Made by a program: the position numbers and the translations under genes
Shown: positions 8,292-16,656 of the stretch, in pieces
Numbering within the stretch: the stretch's first letter is position 1
Layout: each line of letters opens with the position of its first letter
DNA from: JAWQFO01 sp033436665
GTDB taxonomy: Bacteria > Pseudomonadota > Alphaproteobacteria > Rhodobacterales > Rhodobacteraceae
Length of the DNA: 64,000 bases
Assembly: GCF_033436665.1 (NCBI RefSeq)
Contig: NZ_JAWQFO010000003.1
Span: 458,099 to 522,098, forward strand
Reading direction: 5' to 3'
Notes under the pieces: model-generated
What the model was told of the DNA's origin: nothing
Database searches by the model: none
The model's input: the letters and a program-made list of their open reading frames with translations, nothing else

Positions 8292-8840
8292 TCAGCCGTC
8301 CTCGGTCTTCAGGATCGGGGCGGTCGGCAGCGGGTTGGGCGCGGGGAACTGCGCCTTGCGCTCGGCCGCGCGTTCGGCACTGGCGCGGGCCTCGGCCTTG
8401 GCTTCCTGCGCCGACGCCAGCTGATCTTCGAGCGCGGCGACACGGGCCGCGCTGGCCTCCGCGCGCTTGCGCTCGACCTTCACGGCGTCGTTCTGTGCCG
8501 CTTCGGTGCGGGCCTTCTCGCGGGATTCGGCGACCTGCCGACGCATCTCGCCGACATGCTCCGACCGGGCCTGCGCATCGACCACCGATTTCGGGGTCGG
8601 TCGTTGCGGCACCACCGAGGCCTTCTCGCGCGACATGCGCATCGCCAGCCGGTCCGAGCCGCCGTCGCGGGTTCCGTTGCCGGCGCCCGAGCCGGACTGC
8701 CCGGTCGAGGTGCCGGGGCCGTCGCTGCCAAGCGACTTGCCAATCGGCGCCGGCGCCTGCAGGGCGTTCGGCGGTCCGTCAAAACCTGGTGCCGCAACTG
8801 GCTGCGGCGCGTAGGGATTCAAAAGGGAAATTGCGGTCAT
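8292..8840 (-). CDS. Hypothetical protein with Gly/Ser-rich linker and coiled coil
   Basis: A 182-residue protein that I do not recognise. The N-terminal third is Pro/Gly/Ser-rich, with a Gly/Ser/Thr stretch near residues 40-65. The second half (about residues 85-165) is rich in Ala, Glu, Lys and Arg with a heptad-like pattern, consistent with a long helix or coiled coil. There is no signal peptide or membrane segment. The ATG at 8840 is chosen because GGAGG precedes it at good spacing; an in-frame GTG four codons upstream is less likely. It is convergent with preA (5-base gap) and is probably an independent unit. Confidence 0.65.
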   Translation of the reverse strand: MTAISLLNPYAPQPVAAPGFDGPPNALQAPAPIGKSLGSDGPGTSTGQSGSGAGNGTRDGGSDRLAMRMSREKASVVPQRPTPKSVVDAQARSEHVGEMRRQVAESREKARTEAAQNDAVKVERKRAEASAARVAALEDQLASAQEAKAEARASAERAAERKAQFPAPNPLPTAPILKTEDG

Positions 8841-8947
8841 CGACCCCTCCACTCCACTCGATCACGTCGGTGCCCACCACCGTCCAATCATTTAGGACCG
8901 GTAAATCCTAACGCGGGCTTAAGGCGGTGCGGAATCGCGCCACGAGG

Positions 8948-9583
8948 TTAACGGCTCTGCGGGTTCGCGGGTTCGAGAAGGCGCGTGAACAGCGTGACGA
9001 GGTATTGCTCGGCATCCGCGTCCGCCGCGTCGGTATCGGCCAGCAGCACGCCGACCTGGGCCGAGAAATCGGCATAGTGCTGCGTCGTCGCCCAGATCGA
9101 GAAGACAAGGTGGCGCGGGTCGACCGGGCGCAGGTGGCCCGCATCCATCCAGCGTCCGATCAGCGCGCATTTCTCGTCGAAAAGCGGCCTCAGCCCGGCT
9201 TCGAGATGCGGGCGGATACGCGGTGCGCCCTGGATGATCTCGCCCGCGAAGAGCCGGCTCTCGCGCGGCAGGTCGCGGGCCATGCCGACCTTGCGCCGGA
9301 CGTACTCCAGGATCTCGGGCAGCGGATCGCCATCCGGGTCGAGGGCGCGCAAAGGATCGAGCCAGGTGTCCATCAGGCGGTTCAGCAGCGTGACGTGGAT
9401 CTCTTCCTTGCCGTCGAAGTAGTAGAGGATGTTCGGCTTGCTCAGCCCGGCCTCGGCCGCGATCTGGTCGAGCGTGGCGCCACGGTAGCCGTGGCGCGAG
9501 AACACTTCAAGGGCGGCATCGAGGATCCGGCGGCGGTTGCGGGTCTGGATTCGGCTGGGTTTCTTGGCGGCGCCGTCAGGCAT
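8948..9583 (-). CDS. rutR: TetR-family regulator, RutR type (pyrimidine-responsive)
   Basis: A 211-residue TetR regulator, close in length to E. coli RutR (212). The N-terminal helix-turn-helix reads TLDQIAAEAGLSKPNILYYF. The C-terminal domain continues with the RutR-like segment KEEIHVTLLNRLMDTWLDPL and further similarity over its length. RutR binds uracil or thymine and represses pyrimidine catabolic genes. The neighbourhood supports this role: the gene lies between preA and the amidase/dihydropyrimidinase arm and is divergent from the amidase. A perfect RutR-like palindrome sits in the intergenic space, so autoregulation is likely. The ATG at 9583 aligns with the family N-terminus; the frame stays open upstream. 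Confidence 0.85.
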   Translation of the reverse strand: MPDGAAKKPSRIQTRNRRRILDAALEVFSRHGYRGATLDQIAAEAGLSKPNILYYFDGKEEIHVTLLNRLMDTWLDPLRALDPDGDPLPEILEYVRRKVGMARDLPRESRLFAGEIIQGAPRIRPHLEAGLRPLFDEKCALIGRWMDAGHLRPVDPRHLVFSIWATTQHYADFSAQVGVLLADTDAADADAEQYLVTLFTRLLEPANPQSR

Positions 9584-9705
9584 CGGGCAAATCTCCGGTC
9601 TCGGGCCTGCTGCAAATTTCAGCGCGGCCGTGTATCGTGCCTGTGGCTGCGGAACATGGCTCCAAAGCAAATCTTGACAGGCACCATGCTAGCCGCAATC
9701 GTGTC

Positions 9706-9721
9706 TTTACCAAATGGTAAA
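9706..9721. promoter_or_regulatory. Perfect RutR-like operator
   Basis: TTTACCA-AA-TGGTAAA is a perfect 7-2-7 inverted repeat. It matches the RutR consensus TTGACCA-NN-TGGTCAA in spacing and in the ACCA/TGGT cores. It lies between the divergent rutR and amidase genes, 44 bases before the amidase ATG. A TTGACA element begins 32 bases upstream of it at 9674, which fits repression by steric block, but no good -10 is obvious. Confidence 0.75.
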
Positions 9722-9765
9722 AATTGACCGCGGGCGCAAAACGCGGCGAGGGGAGACGACAGGGC

Positions 9766-11019
9766 ATGACAGCACCCGGACAGAACATGAAGGTTGATGG
9801 CGACCGGCTGTGGGACAGCCTCATGGAAATGGCCAAGATCGGTCCCGGTGTCGCGGGCGGGAACAATCGCCAGACAGTGACCGACGCAGACGGTGAGGGG
9901 CGCGCGCTGTTCCAGTCCTGGTGCGAAGCGGCGGGGTGCACGATGGGCCTCGACCAGATGGGCAACATGTTCGCCCGGCGCGAGGGCACGGACCCGGACG
10001 CGCTGCCGGTCTATGTCGGCAGCCACCTCGACACCCAGCCCACGGGCGGCAAGTACGACGGCGTGTTGGGCGTGCTGGGCGGGCTCGAGATCATCCGCAC
10101 GCTGAACGACCTCGACATCCGCACCCGGCACCCGATTGTCGTGACAAACTGGACGAACGAGGAAGGCACGCGGTTCGCGCCGGCGATGCTGTCCTCGGGC
10201 GTCTTCGCGGGCGTGCACACGCAGGATTGGGCCTATGCGCGCGAGGATGCGCAAGGCAAATCCTTTGGCGATGAACTCGAACGGATCGGCTGGAAGGGCT
10301 CGGAAGAGGTCGGTGCGCGCAAGATGAAGGCGTTCTTCGAATTGCACATCGAGCAGGGGCCGATCCTCGAAGCCGAGGGCAAGGATATCGGTGTCGTCAC
10401 CCACGGGCAGGGGCTGAGCTGGACCCAAGTGACGGTAACCGGCAAGGACAGCCACACCGGGTCCACCCCGATGCCGATGCGCAAGAACGCCGGTCTCGGG
10501 ATGGCGCGAATCCTCGAGAGTGTCGACGAGATCGCCTGGTCGCACAAGCCGCACGCCGTCGGTGCGGCGGGCCATATCGAGGTGCATCCGAACTCGCGCA
10601 ACGTGATCCCGGGCAAGGCCATCTTCACAGTCGATTTCCGTTCGCCGGATCTGGCGGTGATCGAGGACATGGAGGCGCGCCTGCGCGACGCGGCGCAGAA
10701 GATCTGCGACGACATGGGCCTCGAGGTCGCCTTCGAGAAGGTCGGCGGGTTCGACCCTGTGGAATTCGACGAGACCTGCGTCGCCGCGGTGCGCAATGCC
10801 GCGGAACGCCTTGGCTACAGCCACATGAACCTGATCTCGGGCGCCGGGCACGACGCCTGCTGGATCAACCGCGTGGCCCCGACGGCAATGGTGATGTGCC
10901 CCTGCGTCGACGGGCTGAGCCACAACGAGGCCGAGGAGATCTCGAAGGCGTGGGCGGCGGCCGGTGCGGAGGTGCTGCTGCACGCTGTCGTCGAGACGGC
11001 GGAGGTAACGGAGGGATGA
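9766..11019 (+). CDS. Zn-dependent M20-family amidohydrolase, probable N-carbamoyl-beta-alanine amidase (beta-ureidopropionase)
   Basis: A 417-residue member of the hydantoinase/carbamoylase family. Metal-ligand motifs are visible: GSHLDTQPTGGKYDG, TNWTNEEGTRFAP, a His in ELHIEQGP, and a C-terminal SHNEAEE. The central lid/dimerisation domain has the GKDSHTGSTPM motif. In the reductive pathway the third step hydrolyses N-carbamoyl-beta-alanine to beta-alanine, ammonia and CO2. Location with preTA and dihydropyrimidinase strongly supports that activity over the related allantoate or L-carbamoylase activities. The start at 9766 has GAGGGGAGA upstream. Confidence 0.85.
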   Translation: MTAPGQNMKVDGDRLWDSLMEMAKIGPGVAGGNNRQTVTDADGEGRALFQSWCEAAGCTMGLDQMGNMFARREGTDPDALPVYVGSHLDTQPTGGKYDGVLGVLGGLEIIRTLNDLDIRTRHPIVVTNWTNEEGTRFAPAMLSSGVFAGVHTQDWAYAREDAQGKSFGDELERIGWKGSEEVGARKMKAFFELHIEQGPILEAEGKDIGVVTHGQGLSWTQVTVTGKDSHTGSTPMPMRKNAGLGMARILESVDEIAWSHKPHAVGAAGHIEVHPNSRNVIPGKAIFTVDFRSPDLAVIEDMEARLRDAAQKICDDMGLEVAFEKVGGFDPVEFDETCVAAVRNAAERLGYSHMNLISGAGHDACWINRVAPTAMVMCPCVDGLSHNEAEEISKAWAAAGAEVLLHAVVETAEVTEG

Positions 11020-11101
11020 CCGCGGGCGCCTCAGCCGAATACCTGCAGGAATTCGGCCCGGGATATTCCGAAAATTCCGACGCCGGTTCGGGAGATACCG
11101 G

Positions 11102-11425
11102 TTGACCGGGCGGCCGGTTTCAGCGCGAGCGCGGATCGACGCGCTGATCGCGGCGGAGCTGCGCGACGCCGCGGCCGGCGCGGACCGGTATCTCAAGCGC
11201 ACGGCGCAGGATTTCGAGTTGGCCCGCGAGGCGCCGCGCGAACTCGAGGTGAATTTTTCCGGTGGGATCACCCGGCGCTGCTGGAGCGTGACGGGCGGCG
11301 ACGGCACCTACCGCGTCATCTACCTGCCGCAGGCCGATTACTTCTCGCTCTGCGTCGAGAGCGATTTCGGGCCGCTGGACATCGGTGTGCACGGTTCGGC
11401 GCTGGGGTGTTTCGGATCGGTCTGA
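11102..11425 (+). CDS. Hypothetical protein in the pyrimidine operon
   Basis: A 107-residue protein not recognised. It begins with a charged helix-like N-terminus, followed by a strand-rich region (LEVNFSGGITRRCWSV, TYRVIYLPQADYFSLCVES). There is no signal peptide. The best start is TTG at 11102, overlapping (TTGA) the stop of a possible 29-codon frame at 11016-11105, whose own ATG overlaps the amidase stop. An internal start is also possible. It lies between the amidase and dihydropyrimidinase genes in the same direction, so it is likely co-transcribed and perhaps tied to pyrimidine use. No function is assigned. Confidence 0.55.
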   Translation: MTGRPVSARARIDALIAAELRDAAAGADRYLKRTAQDFELAREAPRELEVNFSGGITRRCWSVTGGDGTYRVIYLPQADYFSLCVESDFGPLDIGVHGSALGCFGSV

Positions 11426-11480
11426 GGGGGCGCTGCCCCCGTCCCTGCGGGACTCCCCCGGGATATTTTGGAACCAGAGA
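11426..11480. repeat. Intergenic hairpin-rich element
   Basis: Two adjacent perfect hairpins (GGGGGC-GCT-GCCCCC and GTCCC-TGC-GGGAC) are followed by a CCCCCGGGATATTTTGGAACC tail, just downstream of the 107-residue gene. Elements of this general form recur between genes in Rhodobacteraceae as far as I recall; only one full copy is in this window. A partial match to the CCCGGGATATT core lies at about 11057-11068. It may act as a dispersed repeat or as an mRNA processing signal. Confidence 0.5.
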
Positions 11481-11513
11481 AGCGGCGGTGCCGCCAGAGA
11501 CGGGAGAGATGCG

Positions 11514-12974
11514 ATGAGCAAGGTGATCAAGGGCGGGACGGTCTGCACGGCAGACCGGGCCTGGCAGGCGGACGTGCTGATCGAAGGCGAGACGATCAGC
11601 CGGATCGGCGAGGATCTGAAAGGTGGCGAATACATCGATGCCGAGGGCGCCTACGTGATCCCCGGCGGCATCGACCCGCACACCCATCTCGAGATGCCCT
11701 TCATGGGTACGACGGCGGCGGAGACCTTCGAAAGCGGGACCTGGGCGGCCGCGGTCGGCGGCACGACGATGATCGTCGATTTCTGCCTGCCGGGGGCGGA
11801 CGGGTCGATCAAGAACGCGATCGAGGAGTGGCACCGCAAGTCGGCGCCGCAGATCTGTTCCGATGTCGGTTACCACATGGCGATCACCGGCTGGAACGAG
11901 ACGGTCTTCAACGAGATGAAGGATGCCGTCGATATGGGCGTCAACTCCTTCAAGCATTTCATGGCCTACAAGGGCGCGCTGATGGTCGAGGACGACGAGA
12001 TGTTCGCCTCGTTCCAGCGTTGTGCCGAGCTCGGCGCTTTGCCGATGGTGCATGCCGAGAACGGCGACGTAGTGGCAGCACTGCAGGAGAAATACTTCAA
12101 CCTCGGCATGACGGGCCCCGAGGCGCATGCCTATTCGCGTCCGCCGGAGGTCGAGGGAGAGGCGGCGAACCGGGCGATCATGATCGCCGATGCGGCCGGT
12201 GTGCCGCTCTACATCGTGCACGTCTCCTGCGAGCAGGCGCACGAGGCGATCCGGCGCGCGCGCCAGAAAGGCATGCGGGTCTACGGCGAGCCGCTGATCC
12301 AGTTCCTGACGCTCGACGAAAGCGAGTACTTCAACACCGACTGGGACCATGCAGCACGGCGCGTGATGTCGCCGCCGTTCCGCTCGAAGGATCACCAGGA
12401 CAGTCTCTGGGCCGGTTTGCAGTCGGGATCCCTGCAGGTGGTGGCCACCGACCATGCCGCCTTCACCACCGAGCAGAAGCGCGCCGGCAAGGACGATTTC
12501 CGGATCATCCCGAACGGGTCCAACGGGCTCGAGGAGCGCCTGGCCGTGCTCTGGACGCAAGGGGTCGAGACCGGGCGGCTGACGCCGAGCGAGTTCGTCG
12601 CGGCGACCTCGACCAACGTCGCCAAGATCCTCAACATCTACCCGCGCAAGGGCGCGCTGGTGGAAGGGGCGGATGCCGACATCGTGGTCTGGGATCCGAA
12701 GATCTCGAAGACGATCAGCCCGTCGAACCACCACTCGGTGCTCGACTACAACGTCTTCGAAGGTTTCGAGGTCACGGCCCAAAGCCGCTTTACGCTGAAC
12801 CGGGGCGAGGTGATCTGGGCCTGGGGCCAGAATTCGCAGCCGAACCCGGGACGCGGGCGGTTCATTCCGCGCCCGGCGTTCTCCTCGGCGGCCAAGGCGC
12901 TGTCGAAGTGGAAGGAGCTCAATGCGCCCAAGATGATCCATCGCGATCCGCTGAACATCCCGGCCGGAATCTGA
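11514..12974 (+). CDS. hydA: Dihydropyrimidinase (D-hydantoinase)
   Basis: A 486-residue cyclic amidohydrolase. It has the binuclear metal site motifs: DPHTHLEMPF (HxH), a carbamylatable Lys in SFKHFMAYKG, a His in MVHAEN, a His in YIVHVSCEQA, and Asp in VATDHAAF. It hydrolyses 5,6-dihydrouracil or dihydrothymine to the N-carbamoyl-beta-amino acid, the middle step between PreTA and the amidase. The ATG at 11514 has GGGAGA upstream; the long open frame upstream is non-coding leader containing the hairpin element. The ABC importer genes follow at a 6-base gap. Confidence 0.94.
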   Translation: MSKVIKGGTVCTADRAWQADVLIEGETISRIGEDLKGGEYIDAEGAYVIPGGIDPHTHLEMPFMGTTAAETFESGTWAAAVGGTTMIVDFCLPGADGSIKNAIEEWHRKSAPQICSDVGYHMAITGWNETVFNEMKDAVDMGVNSFKHFMAYKGALMVEDDEMFASFQRCAELGALPMVHAENGDVVAALQEKYFNLGMTGPEAHAYSRPPEVEGEAANRAIMIADAAGVPLYIVHVSCEQAHEAIRRARQKGMRVYGEPLIQFLTLDESEYFNTDWDHAARRVMSPPFRSKDHQDSLWAGLQSGSLQVVATDHAAFTTEQKRAGKDDFRIIPNGSNGLEERLAVLWTQGVETGRLTPSEFVAATSTNVAKILNIYPRKGALVEGADADIVVWDPKISKTISPSNHHSVLDYNVFEGFEVTAQSRFTLNRGEVIWAWGQNSQPNPGRGRFIPRPAFSSAAKALSKWKELNAPKMIHRDPLNIPAGI

Positions 12975-12980
12975 GGCGGG

Positions 12981-13790
12981 ATGGCGGACGGCAGCGGGAC
13001 GGAGATCGGCGTGACGGAGACGGCAATCGCGGCGCGGGGGTTGAACCTGACCTTCCAGACGGGGGACGGGCCGGTGCATGCGCTCAAGGACGTCGACCTC
13101 GAGATCGGCAAGGGCGAGTTCGTGAGCTTCATCGGGCCCTCGGGCTGCGGCAAGACCACCTTCCTGCGGGTGATGGCCGATCTCGAACAGCCCACCAGCG
13201 GCAGCGTCACCGTGAACGGTGCAAGCCCCGAGGAGGCGCGCCGCGCGCGTGCCTATGGCTATGTCTTCCAGGCGGCGGGGCTCTATCCGTGGCGGACGAT
13301 CGGCGGCAACATCCGCCTGCCGCTCGAGATCATGGGGTACGCGAAGGCCGAGCAGGACGCGCGGGTGGCGCGGGTTCTTGACCTGGTCGATCTTGAAGGC
13401 TTCGAAAAGAAGTATCCCTGGCAGCTGTCGGGCGGCATGCAGCAGCGCGCGTCGATCGCCCGGGCGTTGAGCTTCGACGCCGACATCCTGCTGATGGACG
13501 AACCGTTCGGCGCGCTCGACGAGATCGTGCGCGATCACCTCAACGAGCAGCTTCTCAAGCTGTGGGACCGGACCGGCAAGACCATCGCCTTCGTGACCCA
13601 TTCGATCCCCGAGGCGGTCTTCCTGTCGACGCGGATCGTGGTCATGTCGCCACGCCCGGGTCGAATCACAGACGTCATCGACAGCCCGCTGCCGCGCGAA
13701 CGCCCGCTCGACATCCGGGACACGCCTGAGTTTCTCGAGGTCGCCCACCGGGTACGCGAAGGGCTGCGCGCGGGGCACTCCTATGACTGA
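12981..13790 (+). CDS. ABC transporter ATP-binding protein (NitT/TauT type), probable pyrimidine importer
   Basis: A 269-residue ATPase with Walker A (GPSGCGKTTF), signature LSGGMQQRASIARAL, Walker B (LLMDEPFGALDE) and the H-loop (FVTHSIPEAVFL). The GGMQQR signature and SIPEAVFL region are typical of the nitrate/taurine/thiamine-precursor group. It is followed by two permease genes and a THI5/NMT1-like binding protein. Its place after dihydropyrimidinase points to import of pyrimidines or related heterocycles. An in-frame GTG at 13011 is an alternative start. Confidence 0.9.
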   Translation: MADGSGTEIGVTETAIAARGLNLTFQTGDGPVHALKDVDLEIGKGEFVSFIGPSGCGKTTFLRVMADLEQPTSGSVTVNGASPEEARRARAYGYVFQAAGLYPWRTIGGNIRLPLEIMGYAKAEQDARVARVLDLVDLEGFEKKYPWQLSGGMQQRASIARALSFDADILLMDEPFGALDEIVRDHLNEQLLKLWDRTGKTIAFVTHSIPEAVFLSTRIVVMSPRPGRITDVIDSPLPRERPLDIRDTPEFLEVAHRVREGLRAGHSYD

Positions 13791-13799
13791 GGCCAGGTC

Positions 13800-14666
13800 G
13801 TGACACGGACCCTGCTTCCGGTGCTGACGGTGGTCGCGGCGATCGTCGCGATCTGGTATGCCGCCGCGATCTGGCTCAACGCGCCCTGGGCGCTCGACAG
13901 CGCGGCGCGGGCCGACCGTGAGCTGGGGTTCTCCGAACTCGTCGCCGATACATGGTCGCAGGACAAGCCCAAGCTGCCCGCCCCGCACCAGGTGGCGGTC
14001 GAGGTCTGGGACACCACGGTGGAAAAGAAGATCACGTCGAAACGCTCGCTGGTCTACCACGCCTGGATCACGCTCAGCGCCACGCTTGCGGGGTTCGCGC
14101 TGGGCACGCTGCTGGGCATCGCGCTGGCGGTCGGCATCGTCTACAACCGGACGATGGACATGTCGGTGATGCCCTGGGTCATCGCCAGCCAGACCATCCC
14201 GATCCTCGCCATCGCGCCGATGATCATCGTCGTGCTGAACGCCGTGGGGATTTCGGGCCTGCTGCCCAAGGCGGTGATCTCGATGTACCTGTCGTTTTTC
14301 CCGGTGGTCGTCGGCATGGTGAAGGGGCTGCGCAGCCCAGATGCGATGCAGCTCGACCAGATGCGGACCTGGAACGCCAGTGCGCAGCAGACCTTCTGGA
14401 AGCTGCGGTTGCCGTCCTCGATGCCTTATCTCTTCACTTCGCTGAAAATCGGCGTCGCGGCCTCGCTGGTCGGGGCAATCGTCGGAGAGTTGCCGACCGG
14501 TGCTGTGGCCGGGCTTGGCGCGCGCCTGCTGGCGGGCAGCTACTACGGCCAGACAATCCAGATCTGGTCGGCGCTCTTCATGGCCGCGGCGCTGGCGGCG
14601 GCGCTGGTGGCGCTGATCGGGCTGGTGCAACGCGTCACGCTCGAGCGCATGGGGATGGCGCGATGA
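13800..14666 (+). CDS. ABC transporter permease (NitT/TauT type)
   Basis: A 288-residue inner-membrane protein starting at GTG nine bases after the ATPase stop. It has an N-terminal membrane segment, a soluble stretch of about 60 residues, then five further hydrophobic segments. The EAA-type loop lies around residues 180-200 (DQMRTWNASAQQTFWKLRLP), as in binding-protein-dependent permeases. Its stop overlaps the start of the second permease (ATGA), so the two are coupled and probably form a heterodimer. Confidence 0.88.
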   Translation: MTRTLLPVLTVVAAIVAIWYAAAIWLNAPWALDSAARADRELGFSELVADTWSQDKPKLPAPHQVAVEVWDTTVEKKITSKRSLVYHAWITLSATLAGFALGTLLGIALAVGIVYNRTMDMSVMPWVIASQTIPILAIAPMIIVVLNAVGISGLLPKAVISMYLSFFPVVVGMVKGLRSPDAMQLDQMRTWNASAQQTFWKLRLPSSMPYLFTSLKIGVAASLVGAIVGELPTGAVAGLGARLLAGSYYGQTIQIWSALFMAAALAAALVALIGLVQRVTLERMGMAR

Positions 14667-15505
14667 CCGGCTGGGTGATCTTCGCACTTGGCGCATGGGC
14701 GCTGGGCTGGGCTGCCAATTCCCGGCTCTCGCGTCTTCCACCGTCGCGGCTGATCTCGCTGCTTGTCCCGGCGATCTTCGGTCTGACCCTGATCGCGGTC
14801 TGGGAAGGCCTCGTGCGTGGTTTCGGCATCAGCCCGGTCCTGTTGCCTGCCCCCTCGGCCATCGCCCAACGCATGGCGACCTCGCTGCCGATCCTGTGGG
14901 AGGACTTCGTGCAGACCGTCATCAAGGGCGCGCTTTCGGGATATGTCATCGGCTGCGGCGCGGCCTTTCTCACGGCCATCGCCGTTGACCGCTTCCCGTT
15001 CCTGCAGCGGGGCCTTCTGCCCGTGGGCAATTTCGTCGCCGCTCTGCCGATCATCGGTATGGCCCCAATCCTGGTCATGTGGTTCGGCTTCGACTGGCAG
15101 TCGAAGGCTGCCGTCGTCGTGGTCATGGTCTTTTTCCCTATGCTGGTGAACAGCGTGCAGGGCTTGCAGGCGACCGACCCGATGCAGCGCGACCTGATGC
15201 GCACCTATGCCGCGGGCTACTGGCCGACACTTCTGAAGCTGCGCCTGCCGGCTGCCATGCCCTTCATCTTCAATGGGCTCAAGATCGCCTCGACCCTTGC
15301 CCTGATCGGCGCCATCGTGGCCGAATTCTTCGGCTCGCCCGTGCGCGGTATGGGGTTTCGCATCTCGACCTCGGTCGGACAGCTTGCGCTGGATCTCGTC
15401 TGGGCGGAGATTGTCGTGGCGGCACTCGCCGGCTCGGCGTTTTACGGGGCCGTGGCCCTGATCGAACGGGCGGTGACCTTCTGGCACCCGTCCCAACAAC
15501 ACTGA
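14663..15505 (+). CDS. ABC transporter permease (NitT/TauT type), second subunit
   Basis: A 280-residue permease with about six hydrophobic segments and the EAA-type motif near residues 175-195 (DLMRTYAAGYWPTLLKLRLP). The start ATG overlaps the stop of the preceding permease. Similarity between the two EAA regions shows they are paralogous subunits of one channel. The substrate is inferred from the neighbouring pyrimidine catabolic genes and from the following binding protein. Confidence 0.88.
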   Translation: MTGWVIFALGAWALGWAANSRLSRLPPSRLISLLVPAIFGLTLIAVWEGLVRGFGISPVLLPAPSAIAQRMATSLPILWEDFVQTVIKGALSGYVIGCGAAFLTAIAVDRFPFLQRGLLPVGNFVAALPIIGMAPILVMWFGFDWQSKAAVVVVMVFFPMLVNSVQGLQATDPMQRDLMRTYAAGYWPTLLKLRLPAAMPFIFNGLKIASTLALIGAIVAEFFGSPVRGMGFRISTSVGQLALDLVWAEIVVAALAGSAFYGAVALIERAVTFWHPSQQH

Positions 15506-15537
15506 AAAAAAATCGAAGACCAACAAGGAGAGACACC

Positions 15538-16518
15538 ATGACAAACAAGACACTCGGCGCCGCGGCACTCGCGGTCGCGTTCTGGGGCGGGCAGGCACAG
15601 GCCGCCGACGAAATGACGCTGCAGCTGAAATGGGTCACGCAAGCCCAGTTCGCGGGCTACTACGTGGCGCTCGAGAACGGTTTCTACGAGGAAGAAGGGC
15701 TCGACGTGACGATCAAGCCGGGCGGGCCCGACATCGCGCCGGTGCAGGTCCTGCTTGGCGGCGGTGCGGACGTGATGGTCGACTGGCTTCCGTCGGCACT
15801 TGCCGCGCGCGAAAAGGGCGCACCCATCGTGAACATCGCGCAGCCCTTCGCATCCTCGGGGCTGATGCTGACCTGTCTGAAAGAGCACGAGATCAATTCG
15901 CCCGCCGACTTCCCGGGCCACACGCTGGGCACCTGGTTCTTCGGCAACGAGATCCCGCTTTTTTCCTGGATGGGCAAGCTCGGCTACCCGACGGACGGCT
16001 CGGAAGGCGGCGTGACGATCCAGAAGATCAACTTCAACGTCGATCCGCTGCTCCAGAAGCAGGTCGAGTGCGCTACCACCATGACCTACAACGAATACTG
16101 GCAGGTCATCGACGCAGGACTCACGCCCGAAGACCTGGTGGTCTTCAAGTACGAGGACGAAGGCATCTCGACGCTCGAGGACGGGCTCTACACGACCGAG
16201 GAAAAGCTTTCGGACCCGGCCGAGGTCGACAAACTGGCGCGGTTCGTCCGCGCTTCGATGAAGGGCTGGAAATGGGCCGAAGAGAACCCGGACAAAGCCG
16301 CCGAGGTCGTGCTGGAATACGACGAGACGGGCGCGCAGACCGAAAAGCACCAGAAACGCATGATGGGCGAGATCGCGAAACTGACCGAAGGCTCGGACGG
16401 CCGGCTCGACGAGGCGGCCTTTGACCGCTCGGTTCAGATCACCATGGAAGGCGGCATGATCACGAAAGAACCGGAGGGTGCCTTTACGCACGACATCACG
16501 GACAAGGCGCTGAACTGA
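15538..16518 (+). CDS. ABC transporter substrate-binding protein, THI5/NMT1-like, probable pyrimidine-binding
   Basis: A 326-residue periplasmic protein with a signal peptide (cleavage likely after AQA near residue 23). The mature start MTLQLKWVTQAQFAGYYVALENGFY is typical of the NMT1/THI5-like family that binds pyrimidine-type ligands such as thiamine or riboflavin precursors. The gene has a good ribosome binding site (AAGGAGAG) and is the last of the operon, followed by a strong terminator. Gene order (ATPase, two permeases, binding protein) and the catabolic neighbours suggest uptake of uracil, thymine or hydro-derivatives. The exact ligand is inference. Confidence 0.88.
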   Translation: MTNKTLGAAALAVAFWGGQAQAADEMTLQLKWVTQAQFAGYYVALENGFYEEEGLDVTIKPGGPDIAPVQVLLGGGADVMVDWLPSALAAREKGAPIVNIAQPFASSGLMLTCLKEHEINSPADFPGHTLGTWFFGNEIPLFSWMGKLGYPTDGSEGGVTIQKINFNVDPLLQKQVECATTMTYNEYWQVIDAGLTPEDLVVFKYEDEGISTLEDGLYTTEEKLSDPAEVDKLARFVRASMKGWKWAEENPDKAAEVVLEYDETGAQTEKHQKRMMGEIAKLTEGSDGRLDEAAFDRSVQITMEGGMITKEPEGAFTHDITDKALN

Positions 16519-16539
16519 CAGTAAGCTTCTGCGAAGTAT

Positions 16540-16570
16540 AAAGGGGCGGCAGGGATTCTGCCGCCCCTTT
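16540..16570 (+). terminator. Rho-independent terminator closing the pyrimidine operon
   Basis: A 13-bp perfect stem (AAAGGGGCGGCAG / CTGCCGCCCCTTT) with a 5-base loop begins 22 bases after the binding-protein stop. Because of the flanking A and T runs it may also work for transcription from the convergent L,D-transpeptidase side. Confidence 0.9.
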
Positions 16571-16656
16571 CTCAATCCGGGGTGCGGATGGATCGGACTT
16601 TCCGGCGCGGCAGACGACCGCTCGCCGGTCGAGCGATGGCGATTGCCTGCAGAAAG

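Noticed and set aside
11057..11068. A RutR-like or other operator near CCCGGGATATT
   Set aside because: It lacks the ACCA/TGGT symmetry of the RutR sites and matches the tail of the hairpin element at 11426 instead.
11316..14741. A 1141-codon open frame on the minus strand
   Set aside because: It lies antisense to dihydropyrimidinase, the ABC ATPase and a permease, all with clear motifs. Its composition (His/Arg/Gln/Gly-rich, no domains) is that of the complement of GC-rich coding DNA.
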